Shown in pieces: positions 1-5,819 of a DNA stretch of 7,346 nt. The notes under the pieces are model-generated. The model worked only from the letters and a program-made list of their open reading frames with translations, was not told where the DNA came from and made no database searches. Each line of letters starts with the position of its first letter. Positions within the stretch are counted from its first letter, which is position 1. Location of the stretch: assembly GCA_016867615.1 (NCBI GenBank), contig VGJG01000073.1, positions 1 to 7,346 of the forward strand, given 5' to 3'. Origin of the DNA: Candidatus Aminicenantota bacterium. GTDB taxonomy: Bacteria > Acidobacteriota > Aminicenantia > Aminicenantales > JAFGAV01. The translations under genes were made by a program, and so were the position numbers.

Positions 1-1405
1 TCTGGCTGATGAACACCAGGCCGGCGCGCGCGGCGTCCGCGGTCTCGGGCCACCGCATTTTTTTCGGGGGGATGAAGGTCGTATCGTATCCGCCGGGCTT
101 GGACAGGATGCCCATGCAGTTCCCGCCATTGGCCACGGGCGCGGGCAGCCCCCGGCCCCGGCGGTCGAGGATCATCCGCCTGATTTCGTCCTCGAGGTTT
201 TGCGTGCCCTCCTTCTCGCCCATGCCGCCGGCGATGAGGATCACCGAACGGGCCTTCTCCCCCTTCACGAGGTCCTTCATGACGGCCGGGCTCTGCTCGG
301 CGCCGACGGTCAGGACGAAGAGGTCCACGGGCCGCGGCAGGGCGGCGACATCGGGATAGCAACGGCAGCCGTCGATCGACTCGACGCCGGGCTTGACCAC
401 CAGGACGCTCTCGGGAGGAAAACCCTTGGCCAGGATGTTCTTGAGGATGATCCGGCCGAGGTTCATCTTCTCCGAGACGCCGATGATGCCGATGCTCGAG
501 GGCCGCAGCAGGGCGCGGATGTTCTCCGCTGGGCGGCCGGAGAGCGGAGCGTGGCTCCGCGAGAAACGGCAGACGCCGTCCAGGGGCACGAGCCTGCCGC
601 CGCGGACGACGAAGGGATTGACCTCGGCTTCCTCGATGACGAATTCATGCTCCGGCGCGAAGGCCGAGAAATGCGCGGCCAAGTCGTGGAAGCGGCCGAC
701 GGTCTCGGCCAGACGGTCTTCCGTAAGCGGCGCGGGCCGGCCGCGGAAAGGCCGGGCGAGCTTGGCCGTGGCGGCCAGCGGCGCGAGGAGGCTCGGGATT
801 CCGGCTTTGTCCAGGAGGTGCGCCGAGGCCATGGCCAGGGCTTCTCCCTCCTTGAGCCTTTCTCCCAGGAACTCGACGTCGAGCCCGCCCGCGCCGACGG
901 TCAGGACAGGACCGAACTCCCGGGAGTTCCGAACGCCGAGAAGCAATTCCTGCCCGAACCCGGTTTTTTCGAATTCCACCTTCTCCATGACCAGGAAGCC
1001 GCGGATCGAATCCTCGATTTCCTTTTTTCGCCCGGCGCCATGCGCCGCGCCGGGCCCGCTCTCGAACCGCTCCTCCCACTTCATTAACCGATCCGGCACG
1101 CGTTCGAGCATGTCCTCGCAGGCCCGCTCCACATCCCCTGGATCGGCCCGGACAAAGGCCACCCCGCCGACATCGGTCTTGTGCTGGATGAGGGGGGAGA
1201 CGACCTTGACCACGACTTCGGCGCAGCCCAAGGCCTTGAGGACGCCGGAATCGGGCTTCTTTCCCCTGGGGATGAAAATGCGCCGGGGAGCCGGGATGCC
1301 CGCCGCTTCGAGGAGGTCGTAAACTTCGGCCTCGAGGAGAAAGCTCCGTTTCTCGGCCTCCGCCCCTTGGAACAGCCGCACCGCGGTCTCGAAGCGCTTG
1401 TCCAT
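1..1405 (-). CDS. ADP-forming acyl-CoA (acetate-CoA) synthetase, fused beta-alpha form, 3' end beyond the window
   Basis: The enzyme converts acyl-CoA, ADP and phosphate to the free acid, CoA and ATP (substrate-level phosphorylation, cytoplasmic). The frame stays open for 468 codons from ATG 1405 to the left edge. Residues about 20-270 are an ATP-grasp (beta) domain: VVKVVSPLIQHKTDVGGV at 65-82, whose H75 in HKTD matches the usual phosphohistidine-transfer position, and EEAEVNP at 258-264, the usual ATP-grasp metal-binding stretch. Residues about 298-468 are a CoA-binding (alpha) domain: SIGIIGVS near 303, GGNCMGI at 427-433 (the usual GPNCxG site, with G for P), and FISQ at the edge. The active-site alpha histidine would lie outside the window. 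Beta comes before alpha, the reverse of the commoner fusion. Residues about 110-130 are a Gly/Ala/Arg-rich insertion. Full length is probably about 700 aa. The start has a GAGGCGG about 8 bases upstream and lies 12 bases after iorB, so co-transcription is likely. The family call is sure; acetate versus aryl- or branched-chain acid specificity is not readable. Confidence 0.9.
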   Translation of the reverse strand, partial: MDKRFETAVRLFQGAEAEKRSFLLEAEVYDLLEAAGIPAPRRIFIPRGKKPDSGVLKALGCAEVVVKVVSPLIQHKTDVGGVAFVRADPGDVERACEDMLERVPDRLMKWEERFESGPGAAHGAGRKKEIEDSIRGFLVMEKVEFEKTGFGQELLLGVRNSREFGPVLTVGAGGLDVEFLGERLKEGEALAMASAHLLDKAGIPSLLAPLAATAKLARPFRGRPAPLTEDRLAETVGRFHDLAAHFSAFAPEHEFVIEEAEVNPFVVRGGRLVPLDGVCRFSRSHAPLSGRPAENIRALLRPSSIGIIGVSEKMNLGRIILKNILAKGFPPESVLVVKPGVESIDGCRCYPDVAALPRPVDLFVLTVGAEQSPAVMKDLVKGEKARSVILIAGGMGEKEGTQNLEDEIRRMILDRRGRGLPAPVANGGNCMGILSKPGGYDTTFIPPKKMRWPETADAARAGLVFISQ

Positions 1406-1417
1406 GACGAATCCGCC

Positions 1418-2011
1418 TCAGGAAGAAGCGGCGGCGCGGCCGAGTCGGAACGCCTTGAGGTTGATGTCCGCGAGGTTCGCTCCCCGGGGCTTGAACAGGT
1501 TCTCGATGTGCCGGAGCAGGCCGTCCTCCTTCAGCATCAGGAAGGGCGAAGCCGCGCCCAGCATGACCATGTTCTGCGCCCGGGACGAGCCGGCTTCCTT
1601 GGCCAGCTTCTCCGAGTCGGCTACGGCGTGCTTCGGAACGCGCCTCAGCCGTTCGAGGATGTCCTCGAGGTCCGGGTAGTCGGGGATGTTGCGGAAGGGT
1701 GTGGCGCTCGTCACGACCACCCCCCAGGGGGCGAGGCTGTCCAGGTAGCGGAGGGCCTCCAAGGGCTCGACGCTGAGGATCATATCCGCCCCGCCGCGGG
1801 GGATGAGGTCGCTGTAGACCGTCTCGGACGAGAGGCGGAGATGGGACTGGACGGCTCCGCCCCGCTGGGCCATGCCGTGGACCTCGGCCTGCCTGAGGTT
1901 CAAGCCCTCGTCCAGGGCGGCATGGTCGATGACGTAGGCGATCGACAGGATGCCCTGCCCGCCTACGCCGGCGAGGATGATGTCCTGCTTTCGCGCTTCC
2001 CGGCCTTCCAT
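1418..2011 (-). CDS. iorB: Indolepyruvate oxidoreductase, beta subunit
   Basis: This is the small (gamma-domain) subunit of the 2-oxoacid:ferredoxin oxidoreductase that pairs with IorA to decarboxylate aryl 2-oxoacids to acyl-CoA in the cytoplasm. The 197-residue protein has the usual family length. It opens with the Rossmann-like IILAGVGGQGIL (residues 11-22) and contains HGMAQRGG (45-52), both hallmarks of the pyruvate ferredoxin/flavodoxin oxidoreductase gamma domain (POR family), where they form part of the CoA and subunit interface. It has no cysteine, so it carries no iron-sulfur cluster. The ATG is set by AGGAGGGG 5 bases upstream, and there is only one base between the iorA stop and this start, which implies translational coupling. 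The ADP-forming synthetase follows 12 bases downstream and would use the acyl-CoA product. The family call is secure; the natural substrate (indolepyruvate, phenylpyruvate, branched-chain) is inferred. Confidence 0.92.
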   Translation of the reverse strand: MEGREARKQDIILAGVGGQGILSIAYVIDHAALDEGLNLRQAEVHGMAQRGGAVQSHLRLSSETVYSDLIPRGGADMILSVEPLEALRYLDSLAPWGVVVTSATPFRNIPDYPDLEDILERLRRVPKHAVADSEKLAKEAGSSRAQNMVMLGAASPFLMLKEDGLLRHIENLFKPRGANLADINLKAFRLGRAAASS

Positions 2012-2012
2012 G

Positions 2013-3605
2013 TCAGCCCCTCCTCTTCGAGGAATAGGTCACGCACTCCCTGACGGCGACGATAACCGACAGGCCTTTATGGTCGAGCTCCTCCCGGATG
2101 ATTTGGACGTTGCGTTCGTGGTTCCGCGGCAGGGGCTCGATGACCCTGATGTGCGCGGGCGGCACGCCCGCCCCCTCGATGATCTTCAACAGGCCCGGAC
2201 CCGTGGCGCAGCTCGTCTGGCCGCCGGTCATGGCCACCGTGCCGTTGTCCAGGATGAAGACGGTCATGTCGGCGTCTGCCCGGGCGGCGCTGAGCAGGGA
2301 GGTGATGCCCGAATGCCCGAAGGTCGAGTCGCCGATGACGGCCACGGCGGGCCGGATGCCCGCGTCCGAGCCGCCCCGGGCCATGCTGATGCTGGCGCCC
2401 ATGCAGACGCAGGTCTGGACGGCGTTGTAGGGAGGGAGCGCGCCCAGGGTGTAGCAGCCGATGTCGCTGAAGACGTTCGACCCGGGCCGGTCCCGGAGGG
2501 CTTCGGTCAAGGCCTTGAGGGTGTCGGTGTGGGGGCAGCCGGCGCAGAGCTGGGGGGGGCGTCCGGCGAGCGGCCTCTCCCCCGGCTCGTAGTGCTTGAG
2601 AGGCTTGAGACCCATGGCCGTTCTGACGAGGTCGGGCGAGAGCTCTCCGGCGGCGGGGAGCTCGCCGCTCATGCGGCCGAGGATGGTCTTGCCCGGCACG
2701 CCGTAGAGGCCCCGCAGCATCCGCTCGATGAGGGGATATCCGTCCTCGGCCACGAGCACGCGCTCCGCATGGTCCGTCAGGCGGCGGATCAGGCTCTCGG
2801 GCATGGGGTACGTCGAGACCTTGAGCAGGGAGGGCTCGGTCTCGAGGTCGCGGACGTTCTCCTGGACGTAGTTCCAGGCGATGCCCGAGGCGATGATCCC
2901 CAGGCGCCTGTCGCGGGGGTTGAGGGTCAGGGCGTTGAAGGGGGACGCTTCCGAGGCGGCCCGCAGCTCGGGCTGCCGCTCCAGGAGCCGCTGGAACCTG
3001 CGGCGGGCATTGACCGGCAGCAGAGTCCAGTCCTGCCATTGCCCGAGCCGGAGAGGATTTTGGGACCGCGCCTCCCTCGGCGCGACGACCGAACGGCTGT
3101 GCGAAATCCGGGTCGTGAGGCGGAGCATGACCGGGATGTCGAATTTCTCGGAGAGGTCGAAGGCCTCCCGGGCCATGTCGTAGGCTTCCTGGTGTCCCGC
3201 GGGCTCGAAGCAGAAGATCCGGGCGAAATCGGCGTAGGTGCGGCTGTCCTGCTCGTTCTGCGAGCTGTGCATGCCCGGGTCGTCGGCGGCGACGACGACC
3301 AGGCCGCCTCCCACGCCGGTCAGGGCCGAATTCATGAACGGGTCGGCGGCCACGTTCAGCCCCACGTGCTTCATCGAAACCAGGGCCCGCCTTCCGGCGA
3401 AGGAGGCGCCCAGGGCTTCCTCGTAGGCCGTCTTCTCATTGACCGACCAGACGGCCGTATAGTCGCGCTCTCCGGACGGACGGCGCAGCAGGTATTCGAG
3501 GATCTCCGAGGCGGGCGTCCCGGGGTAGGAGTAGGCCGCCGACAAGCCGGCGTGGACCGCCCCCAGCGCGACCGCTTCATCGCCCAACAAGACTTCTGGT
3601 TTCAT
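2013..3605 (-). CDS. iorA: Indolepyruvate oxidoreductase, alpha (TPP-binding) subunit lacking the C-terminal ferredoxin domain
   Basis: Catalytic subunit of the thiamine-diphosphate-dependent 2-oxoacid oxidoreductase. From ATG 3605 it has 530 residues. The N-terminal pyrimidine-binding domain shows SYPGTPASEI (26-35), VNEKTAYEEALGASFAG, SMKHVGLNVAADP and DDPGMHSSQNEQDSR, all close to IorA consensus. A middle domain follows. The C-terminal TPP domain has LCAGCPH (C354, C357), DIGCYTLG and the diphosphate/Mg site GDSTFGHSG (425-433) with DN at 453-454. The protein then stops at RECVTYSSKRRG. Typical IorA (about 600-650 aa) continues into a ferredoxin-like domain with two CxxCxxCxxxCP clusters, which is absent here. 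An in-frame ATG at 3635 would add 10 residues. I prefer 3605 because homologues start with MKxxLLGxEA and AAAAGGA sits 7 bases upstream, whereas 3635 has no ribosome site. It is the first gene of the operon, with iorB one base downstream. Confidence 0.92.
   Translation of the reverse strand: MKPEVLLGDEAVALGAVHAGLSAAYSYPGTPASEILEYLLRRPSGERDYTAVWSVNEKTAYEEALGASFAGRRALVSMKHVGLNVAADPFMNSALTGVGGGLVVVAADDPGMHSSQNEQDSRTYADFARIFCFEPAGHQEAYDMAREAFDLSEKFDIPVMLRLTTRISHSRSVVAPREARSQNPLRLGQWQDWTLLPVNARRRFQRLLERQPELRAASEASPFNALTLNPRDRRLGIIASGIAWNYVQENVRDLETEPSLLKVSTYPMPESLIRRLTDHAERVLVAEDGYPLIERMLRGLYGVPGKTILGRMSGELPAAGELSPDLVRTAMGLKPLKHYEPGERPLAGRPPQLCAGCPHTDTLKALTEALRDRPGSNVFSDIGCYTLGALPPYNAVQTCVCMGASISMARGGSDAGIRPAVAVIGDSTFGHSGITSLLSAARADADMTVFILDNGTVAMTGGQTSCATGPGLLKIIEGAGVPPAHIRVIEPLPRNHERNVQIIREELDHKGLSVIVAVRECVTYSSKRRG
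2017..2024 (-). promoter_or_regulatory. Ribosome binding site of iorB
   Basis: AGGAGGGG on the minus strand, 5 bases before the iorB ATG. It lies inside the last codons of iorA (KRRG and stop), so IorB translation is probably coupled to IorA. It also shows that the short IorA ends by design: the ribosome site for the next gene is built into its 3' end. Confidence 0.75.
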
Positions 3606-3612
3606 CGCCGAA

Positions 3613-3619
3613 TCCTTTT
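3613..3619 (-). promoter_or_regulatory. Ribosome binding site favouring iorA start at 3605
   Basis: AAAAGGA on the minus strand, 7 bases upstream of ATG 3605. The alternative ATG at 3635 is preceded by CGGGCAGATT with no purine-rich anti-16S match. This, with the family's usual N-terminus, decides the start. Confidence 0.5.
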
Positions 3620-3683
3620 CCGCCGCTTCCTCCATAATCTGCCCGATTGAGGAGCGGAGGGGATCATTCCTGGTTGAAGGTTA

Positions 3684-3712
3684 AGGATACCCGCCCCCCG
3701 GCGGAGTGTCAA
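3684..3712 (-). promoter_or_regulatory. Sigma-70-type promoter of the iorA-iorB-synthetase operon
   Basis: On the minus strand, TTGACA (3712-3707, perfect -35) is followed after exactly 17 bases by TATCCT (3689-3684, four of six matches to TATAAT). Transcription would start near 3677, leaving a leader of about 70 bases before ATG 3605. The spacer is very GC-rich. Call by eye; no other pair of this quality faces iorA. Confidence 0.6.
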
Positions 3713-3762
3713 GGCGAGGCTGTCCGGGGAACCGAGACATACTCTACGCTTTTTGGAGTTCA

Positions 3763-3783
3763 CCCCTGTGGGGGACGCCCCCC
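3763..3783. repeat. Mutually exclusive short hairpins in the intergenic region
   Basis: CCCC (3763-3766), TGT, GGGGG (3770-3774), ACG, CCCCCC (3778-3783). The central G run can pair with the C run on either side, each with a three-base loop, so two alternative hairpins compete. The segment lies between the two divergent promoters. Its function is unknown; it could be a switch in a transcript, a DNA-level structure, or simply GC-rich spacer. Confidence 0.45.
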
Positions 3784-3784
3784 A

Positions 3785-3808
3785 GCGAAGGGCAATCCCG
3801 CGAAGGGC
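3785..3808. repeat. Nine-base direct repeat GCGAAGGGC
   Basis: GCGAAGGGC occurs at 3785-3793 and again at 3800-3808, one 15-base period apart, separated by AATCCC. It sits between the short hairpins and the long stem-loop. A tandem protein-binding site or part of an RNA fold are both possible; I recognise no known operator. Confidence 0.5.
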
Positions 3809-3810
3809 GC

Positions 3811-3840
3811 AGGGAAGGCCGGAAAACCGGCCCTTGCCCT
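3811..3840. repeat. Long inverted repeat / stem-loop upstream of the regulator promoter
   Basis: The arms AGGGAAGGCCGG (3811-3822) and CCGGCCCTTGCCCT (3827-3840) pair around an AAAA loop, with two single-base bulges on the 3' arm. The core GGCCGG-AAAA-CCGGCC is perfect. Neither strand has a T run after the stem, so it does not look like a standard intrinsic terminator. It lies outside the transcripts expected from the two best promoters, unless a more distal minus-strand start is used. Confidence 0.55.
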
Positions 3841-3850
3841 AAATCCTAGT

Positions 3851-3875
3851 AATTATATAAAATTGTGTTGAAATT
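3851..3875. promoter_or_regulatory. AT-rich candidate operator or UP element with three phased AATT blocks
   Basis: In a GC-rich window, this stretch is strikingly AT-rich. AATT occurs at 3851-3854, 3861-3864 and 3872-3875, spacing 10 and 11 bases, so the blocks face the same side of the helix. Bases 3851-3864 form a near-palindrome (12 of 14 positions symmetric). It abuts and overlaps the -35 of the regulator promoter. It could be the regulator's own binding site (Rrf2 proteins often bind A/T-block sites and autoregulate) or an UP element for RNA polymerase. The assignment is inference. Confidence 0.4.
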
Positions 3876-3896
3876 GCGTTTCGATTCCGGTAAGAT
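3868..3896 (+). promoter_or_regulatory. Sigma-70-type promoter of the Rrf2 regulator and cytochrome maturation genes
   Basis: TTGAAA (3868-3873), exactly 17 bases, TAAGAT (3891-3896), giving five of six and four of six matches to the consensus boxes. It has AT-rich DNA just upstream. Transcription would start near 3903, giving a leader of about 42 bases before ATG 3945. Confidence 0.65.
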
Positions 3897-3900
3897 GAGG

Positions 3901-3925
3901 CCTCCCCCGGGTCCGGCCGGGGAGG
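3901..3925 (+). promoter_or_regulatory. Inverted repeat at the transcription start / leader of the regulator gene
   Basis: CCTCCCC (3901-3907) and GGGGAGG (3919-3925) form a seven-pair stem with an 11-base GC-rich loop. It begins at the predicted start of transcription and ends 7 bases before the regulator's ribosome site. It may be an operator just downstream of the -10, or a leader hairpin that tempers translation. Function is inferred from position only. Confidence 0.35.
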
Positions 3926-3944
3926 ACGCGACGGAGGACAGTCG

Positions 3945-4457
3945 ATGATCAAACTCTCCACCAAGGGACGCTACGGCACGCGCCTCATGATCAACCTGGC
4001 CAACCATTACCAGGCGGGCGAGGAAGCCATCATCCTCAAGAGCATCTCCGAACAAGAGGACATCTCCATCCGCTACCTGGAGCAGATCATCATCCCCCTC
4101 AAGATCGCCAAGCTGGTCAAGAGCATCCGGGGCGCGGGGGGGGGGTACACCCTGGCCCGCCATCCCTCGAAGATCAAGCTCTGCGACATCCTGGAGGTTC
4201 TCGAGGGCTCCTGCTGCCTGGTGGAATGCGTCGAGGACCCCGAATTCTGCCGTCGCACGGCCTCCTGCGCCGCCCACGAGATTTGGATGGAAGCTTCGCG
4301 CGTCCTGAAGAATTATTTCGAAAAGCTCACCCTGCAGGACCTGTTGTCGATATACGAAAAGAAGAAGAGCGAAGCCAAGAGCCACGGCTCCGGCCGTTCC
4401 GCGGGCCACTCCTCCTGCGGGCAGGCCCACCGCCGCCGGGCGTCGCGCGGCAACTGA
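3945..4457 (+). CDS. Rrf2 family transcriptional regulator, IscR-like with Cys3-His cluster motif
   Basis: A 170-residue winged-helix DNA-binding regulator. It opens with the family signature MIKLSTKGRYGTRLMINLA. The recognition region ISIRYLEQIIIPL (40-52) and wing RGAGGGYTLAR (62-72) follow. C95, C102, C108 and H111 (spacing x6, x5, x2) mirror the Cys3-His [2Fe-2S] site of E. coli IscR (C92, C98, C104, H107), so a labile cluster sensing iron-sulfur status, oxygen or NO is likely. Extra cysteines C80, C90, C91 and C158 lie outside it. Residues about 142-170 are a Ser/Gly/His/Arg-rich tail longer than most relatives, probably disordered. The start has GGAGGA 6 bases upstream. It is divergent from iorAB and 18 bases ahead of resB, so it probably controls the maturation genes and itself. 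The wing is encoded across a ten-G run. The family is certain; the cluster and targets are inferred. Confidence 0.93.
   Translation: MIKLSTKGRYGTRLMINLANHYQAGEEAIILKSISEQEDISIRYLEQIIIPLKIAKLVKSIRGAGGGYTLARHPSKIKLCDILEVLEGSCCLVECVEDPEFCRRTASCAAHEIWMEASRVLKNYFEKLTLQDLLSIYEKKKSEAKSHGSGRSAGHSSCGQAHRRRASRGN
4136..4145 (+). repeat. Ten-base poly-G tract inside the regulator gene
   Basis: An uninterrupted run of ten G, from the last base of codon 64 through codons 65-67 of the Rrf2 gene (GCG GGG GGG GGG), encoding the glycines of the DNA-binding wing. Gain or loss of one base would shift the frame ahead of the cluster-binding cysteines. Such runs are prone to slippage in cells and to errors in sequencing. 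Confidence 0.85.
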
Positions 4458-4475
4458 CGCTCCGGGCGGTCGATC

Positions 4476-5819
4476 TTGATCGTTCGTTTTCTCGGCTCCC
4501 TCAAGCCGGCCATCTTCATCCTCATCGGACTCCTCATCCTGTCCGTCCTGGGGACTCTCCTCCCCCGCTCCGCTCCCGGGGAGACGGCCGCTCCGGGAAG
4601 CCGTCCGTCGGTCCTCCTGGCCGTTCTGAAGCCGGGAGATATCTACCGCTCCCCGCTCTTCCTGGGTCTCCTGTTCCTGTTCAGCCTGAACATCACGGTC
4701 TGCACCCTGACCAGGCTGGGCCCGAAAATCCGGCGCGCCACCCGCCCCTCCCTCGAGGCGGACGCGGACGCGTTGCTCGCTTCACCGGACTCGGCCAAGC
4801 TGAGGTTTGCCTCCGGACTGCGGGAGGCGGCCGCAGCGGTCGGACGGACCCTCCGCCGCAGGGGTTTCCGTGTCCGGGAGAGCGGCGCTTCGGGCCGCCT
4901 GGTCCTGCTGGGCAGGAAGAGGACGGCGGGCCTGTTCGGCCCGGACGTCGTCCACCTCGGGCTGCTGGTCGTCGTCGCCGGCGGGATCGCCAGCGGCCTG
5001 GCCGGGTTCCGGACCACGATCGCCCTCGAGGAGGGCCGCACCGAGACCGTACCGCGGGCCGGGATCAACCTCAGGCTCGATAAGTTCGAGGTCGAAACCT
5101 ATGCCGACGGCTCGGTGAAGGACTGGAAGAGCCGGCTCACCGTTCTTGAAAACGGCCGGCCGATAGGACACGAGACGGTAGAGGTCAATCATCCCCTGTC
5201 GCACAAGGGATTTCTCATTTATCAAAGCGGCTGGGCGCCCGTCCGGGAGAGGCCCCGCCTCGGGTTGTCCGTGAGCGGCTACGGCGGCGACGGTTTCCGA
5301 CGCGACATCACGGCCCGGCCGGGAGAGCCGGCGCCTCTCGGCGAGAGAGGCCTGAGCTTGACCGTCGTCCGGTTCCTCCCGGATTTCGTGATGAACGAGC
5401 GGCGGGAGGCCCTGTCCCGGTCCGACGAGCCCCTGAACCCGGCGGCAATGGTGGAGATAACGAAAGACGGCGAAACCGTCCACCGCGGCTGGACGTTCGG
5501 CCGGTATCCCGATTATGGGGGGACCCATTCCCGGGGCGATGCGGACTACGGGGTCGCCTTCGTCTCCCTCGACTACGACCTTCTTTCGATCCTCGAAGCC
5601 GCCCGCGACCCGGGAGCATCGTTCATCTGGGCCGGATGCGGGCTGGTCATGGCCGGGCTTTTCCTGGCCTTTTACTGGCCGCCGCGGGAGATCCGCGTCC
5701 TCATCGAAACCGCGTCCGGACGGACGGTCCTGACCGCCGCCGCTTCCGGACGGAAAAGCCGCGAGGCGCTCTCCGCCGAGTTCAAGAGCCTGGCCGGCGA
5801 ATGGAAAGGCATGAAATGA
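4476..5819 (+). CDS. resB: Cytochrome c biogenesis protein ResB (CcsB/Ccs1)
   Basis: A membrane subunit of System II cytochrome c maturation, which with CcsA moves heme across the membrane and attaches it to CXXCH sites. The 447-residue protein has the ResB layout: membrane segments at about 8-29 (GSLKPAIFILIGLLILSVLGTLLP) and 60-80, a cytoplasmic loop, a third segment at about 157-176 with H160 in DVVHLGLLVVVAGG, a large outside domain, and a final segment at about 383-403. The domain includes VNHPLSHKGFLIYQSGW (237-253), the family's best conserved stretch; H160 and H239 are candidate heme ligands. The start is a TTG at 4476, because the first membrane helix begins almost at once and the previous in-frame stop is that of the regulator 21 bases upstream; the ribosome site is weak (GGGCGG). 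The stop overlaps ccsA by ATGA, so translation is coupled. Confidence 0.9.
   Translation: MIVRFLGSLKPAIFILIGLLILSVLGTLLPRSAPGETAAPGSRPSVLLAVLKPGDIYRSPLFLGLLFLFSLNITVCTLTRLGPKIRRATRPSLEADADALLASPDSAKLRFASGLREAAAAVGRTLRRRGFRVRESGASGRLVLLGRKRTAGLFGPDVVHLGLLVVVAGGIASGLAGFRTTIALEEGRTETVPRAGINLRLDKFEVETYADGSVKDWKSRLTVLENGRPIGHETVEVNHPLSHKGFLIYQSGWAPVRERPRLGLSVSGYGGDGFRRDITARPGEPAPLGERGLSLTVVRFLPDFVMNERREALSRSDEPLNPAAMVEITKDGETVHRGWTFGRYPDYGGTHSRGDADYGVAFVSLDYDLLSILEAARDPGASFIWAGCGLVMAGLFLAFYWPPREIRVLIETASGRTVLTAAASGRKSREALSAEFKSLAGEWKGMK

Noticed and set aside
645..1079. A separate 144-codon minus-strand gene (and a 61-codon one at 463-648)
   Set aside because: Both are out of frame with the synthetase, which I read without a stop from 1405 to the left edge; their translations are Arg/Gly/Pro-rich noise.
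2013..2020. A frameshift or mutation that cut the ferredoxin domain off IorA
   Set aside because: iorB begins one base after the iorA stop with a good ribosome site inside the last iorA codons; there is no leftover ferredoxin sequence in any frame.
200..2053. Plus-strand open frames of about 290-310 codons over the synthetase and iorB
   Set aside because: Same reason: low-complexity shadow frames; the minus strand encodes recognisable ATP-grasp, CoA-binding and IorB motifs throughout.
1950..3650. A 566-codon open frame on the plus strand opposite iorA
   Set aside because: It is the antisense shadow of iorA in GC-rich DNA: its composition is dominated by Gly, Ala, Arg, Asp and Val with no domain-like motif, while the minus strand shows continuous IorA consensus.
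3763..3840. A known riboswitch (c-di-GMP, Moco, ZTP, fluoride, guanidine types considered)
   Set aside because: None of the conserved core sequences I can recall for these classes is present; reported as unexplained structure only.
3811..3840. Intrinsic terminator
   Set aside because: The stem is strong but neither strand carries a T run after it, and no gene ends nearby.
3846..4430. A minus-strand 194-codon frame opposite the regulator
   Set aside because: Antisense shadow of the Rrf2 gene; it would also cover the divergent promoter region.
5636..5815. An N-terminal extension of CcsA starting at 5636
   Set aside because: This stretch is the end of resB read in another frame; the CcsA family begins with the first membrane helix right after 5816, where there is a ribosome site and the ATGA overlap.
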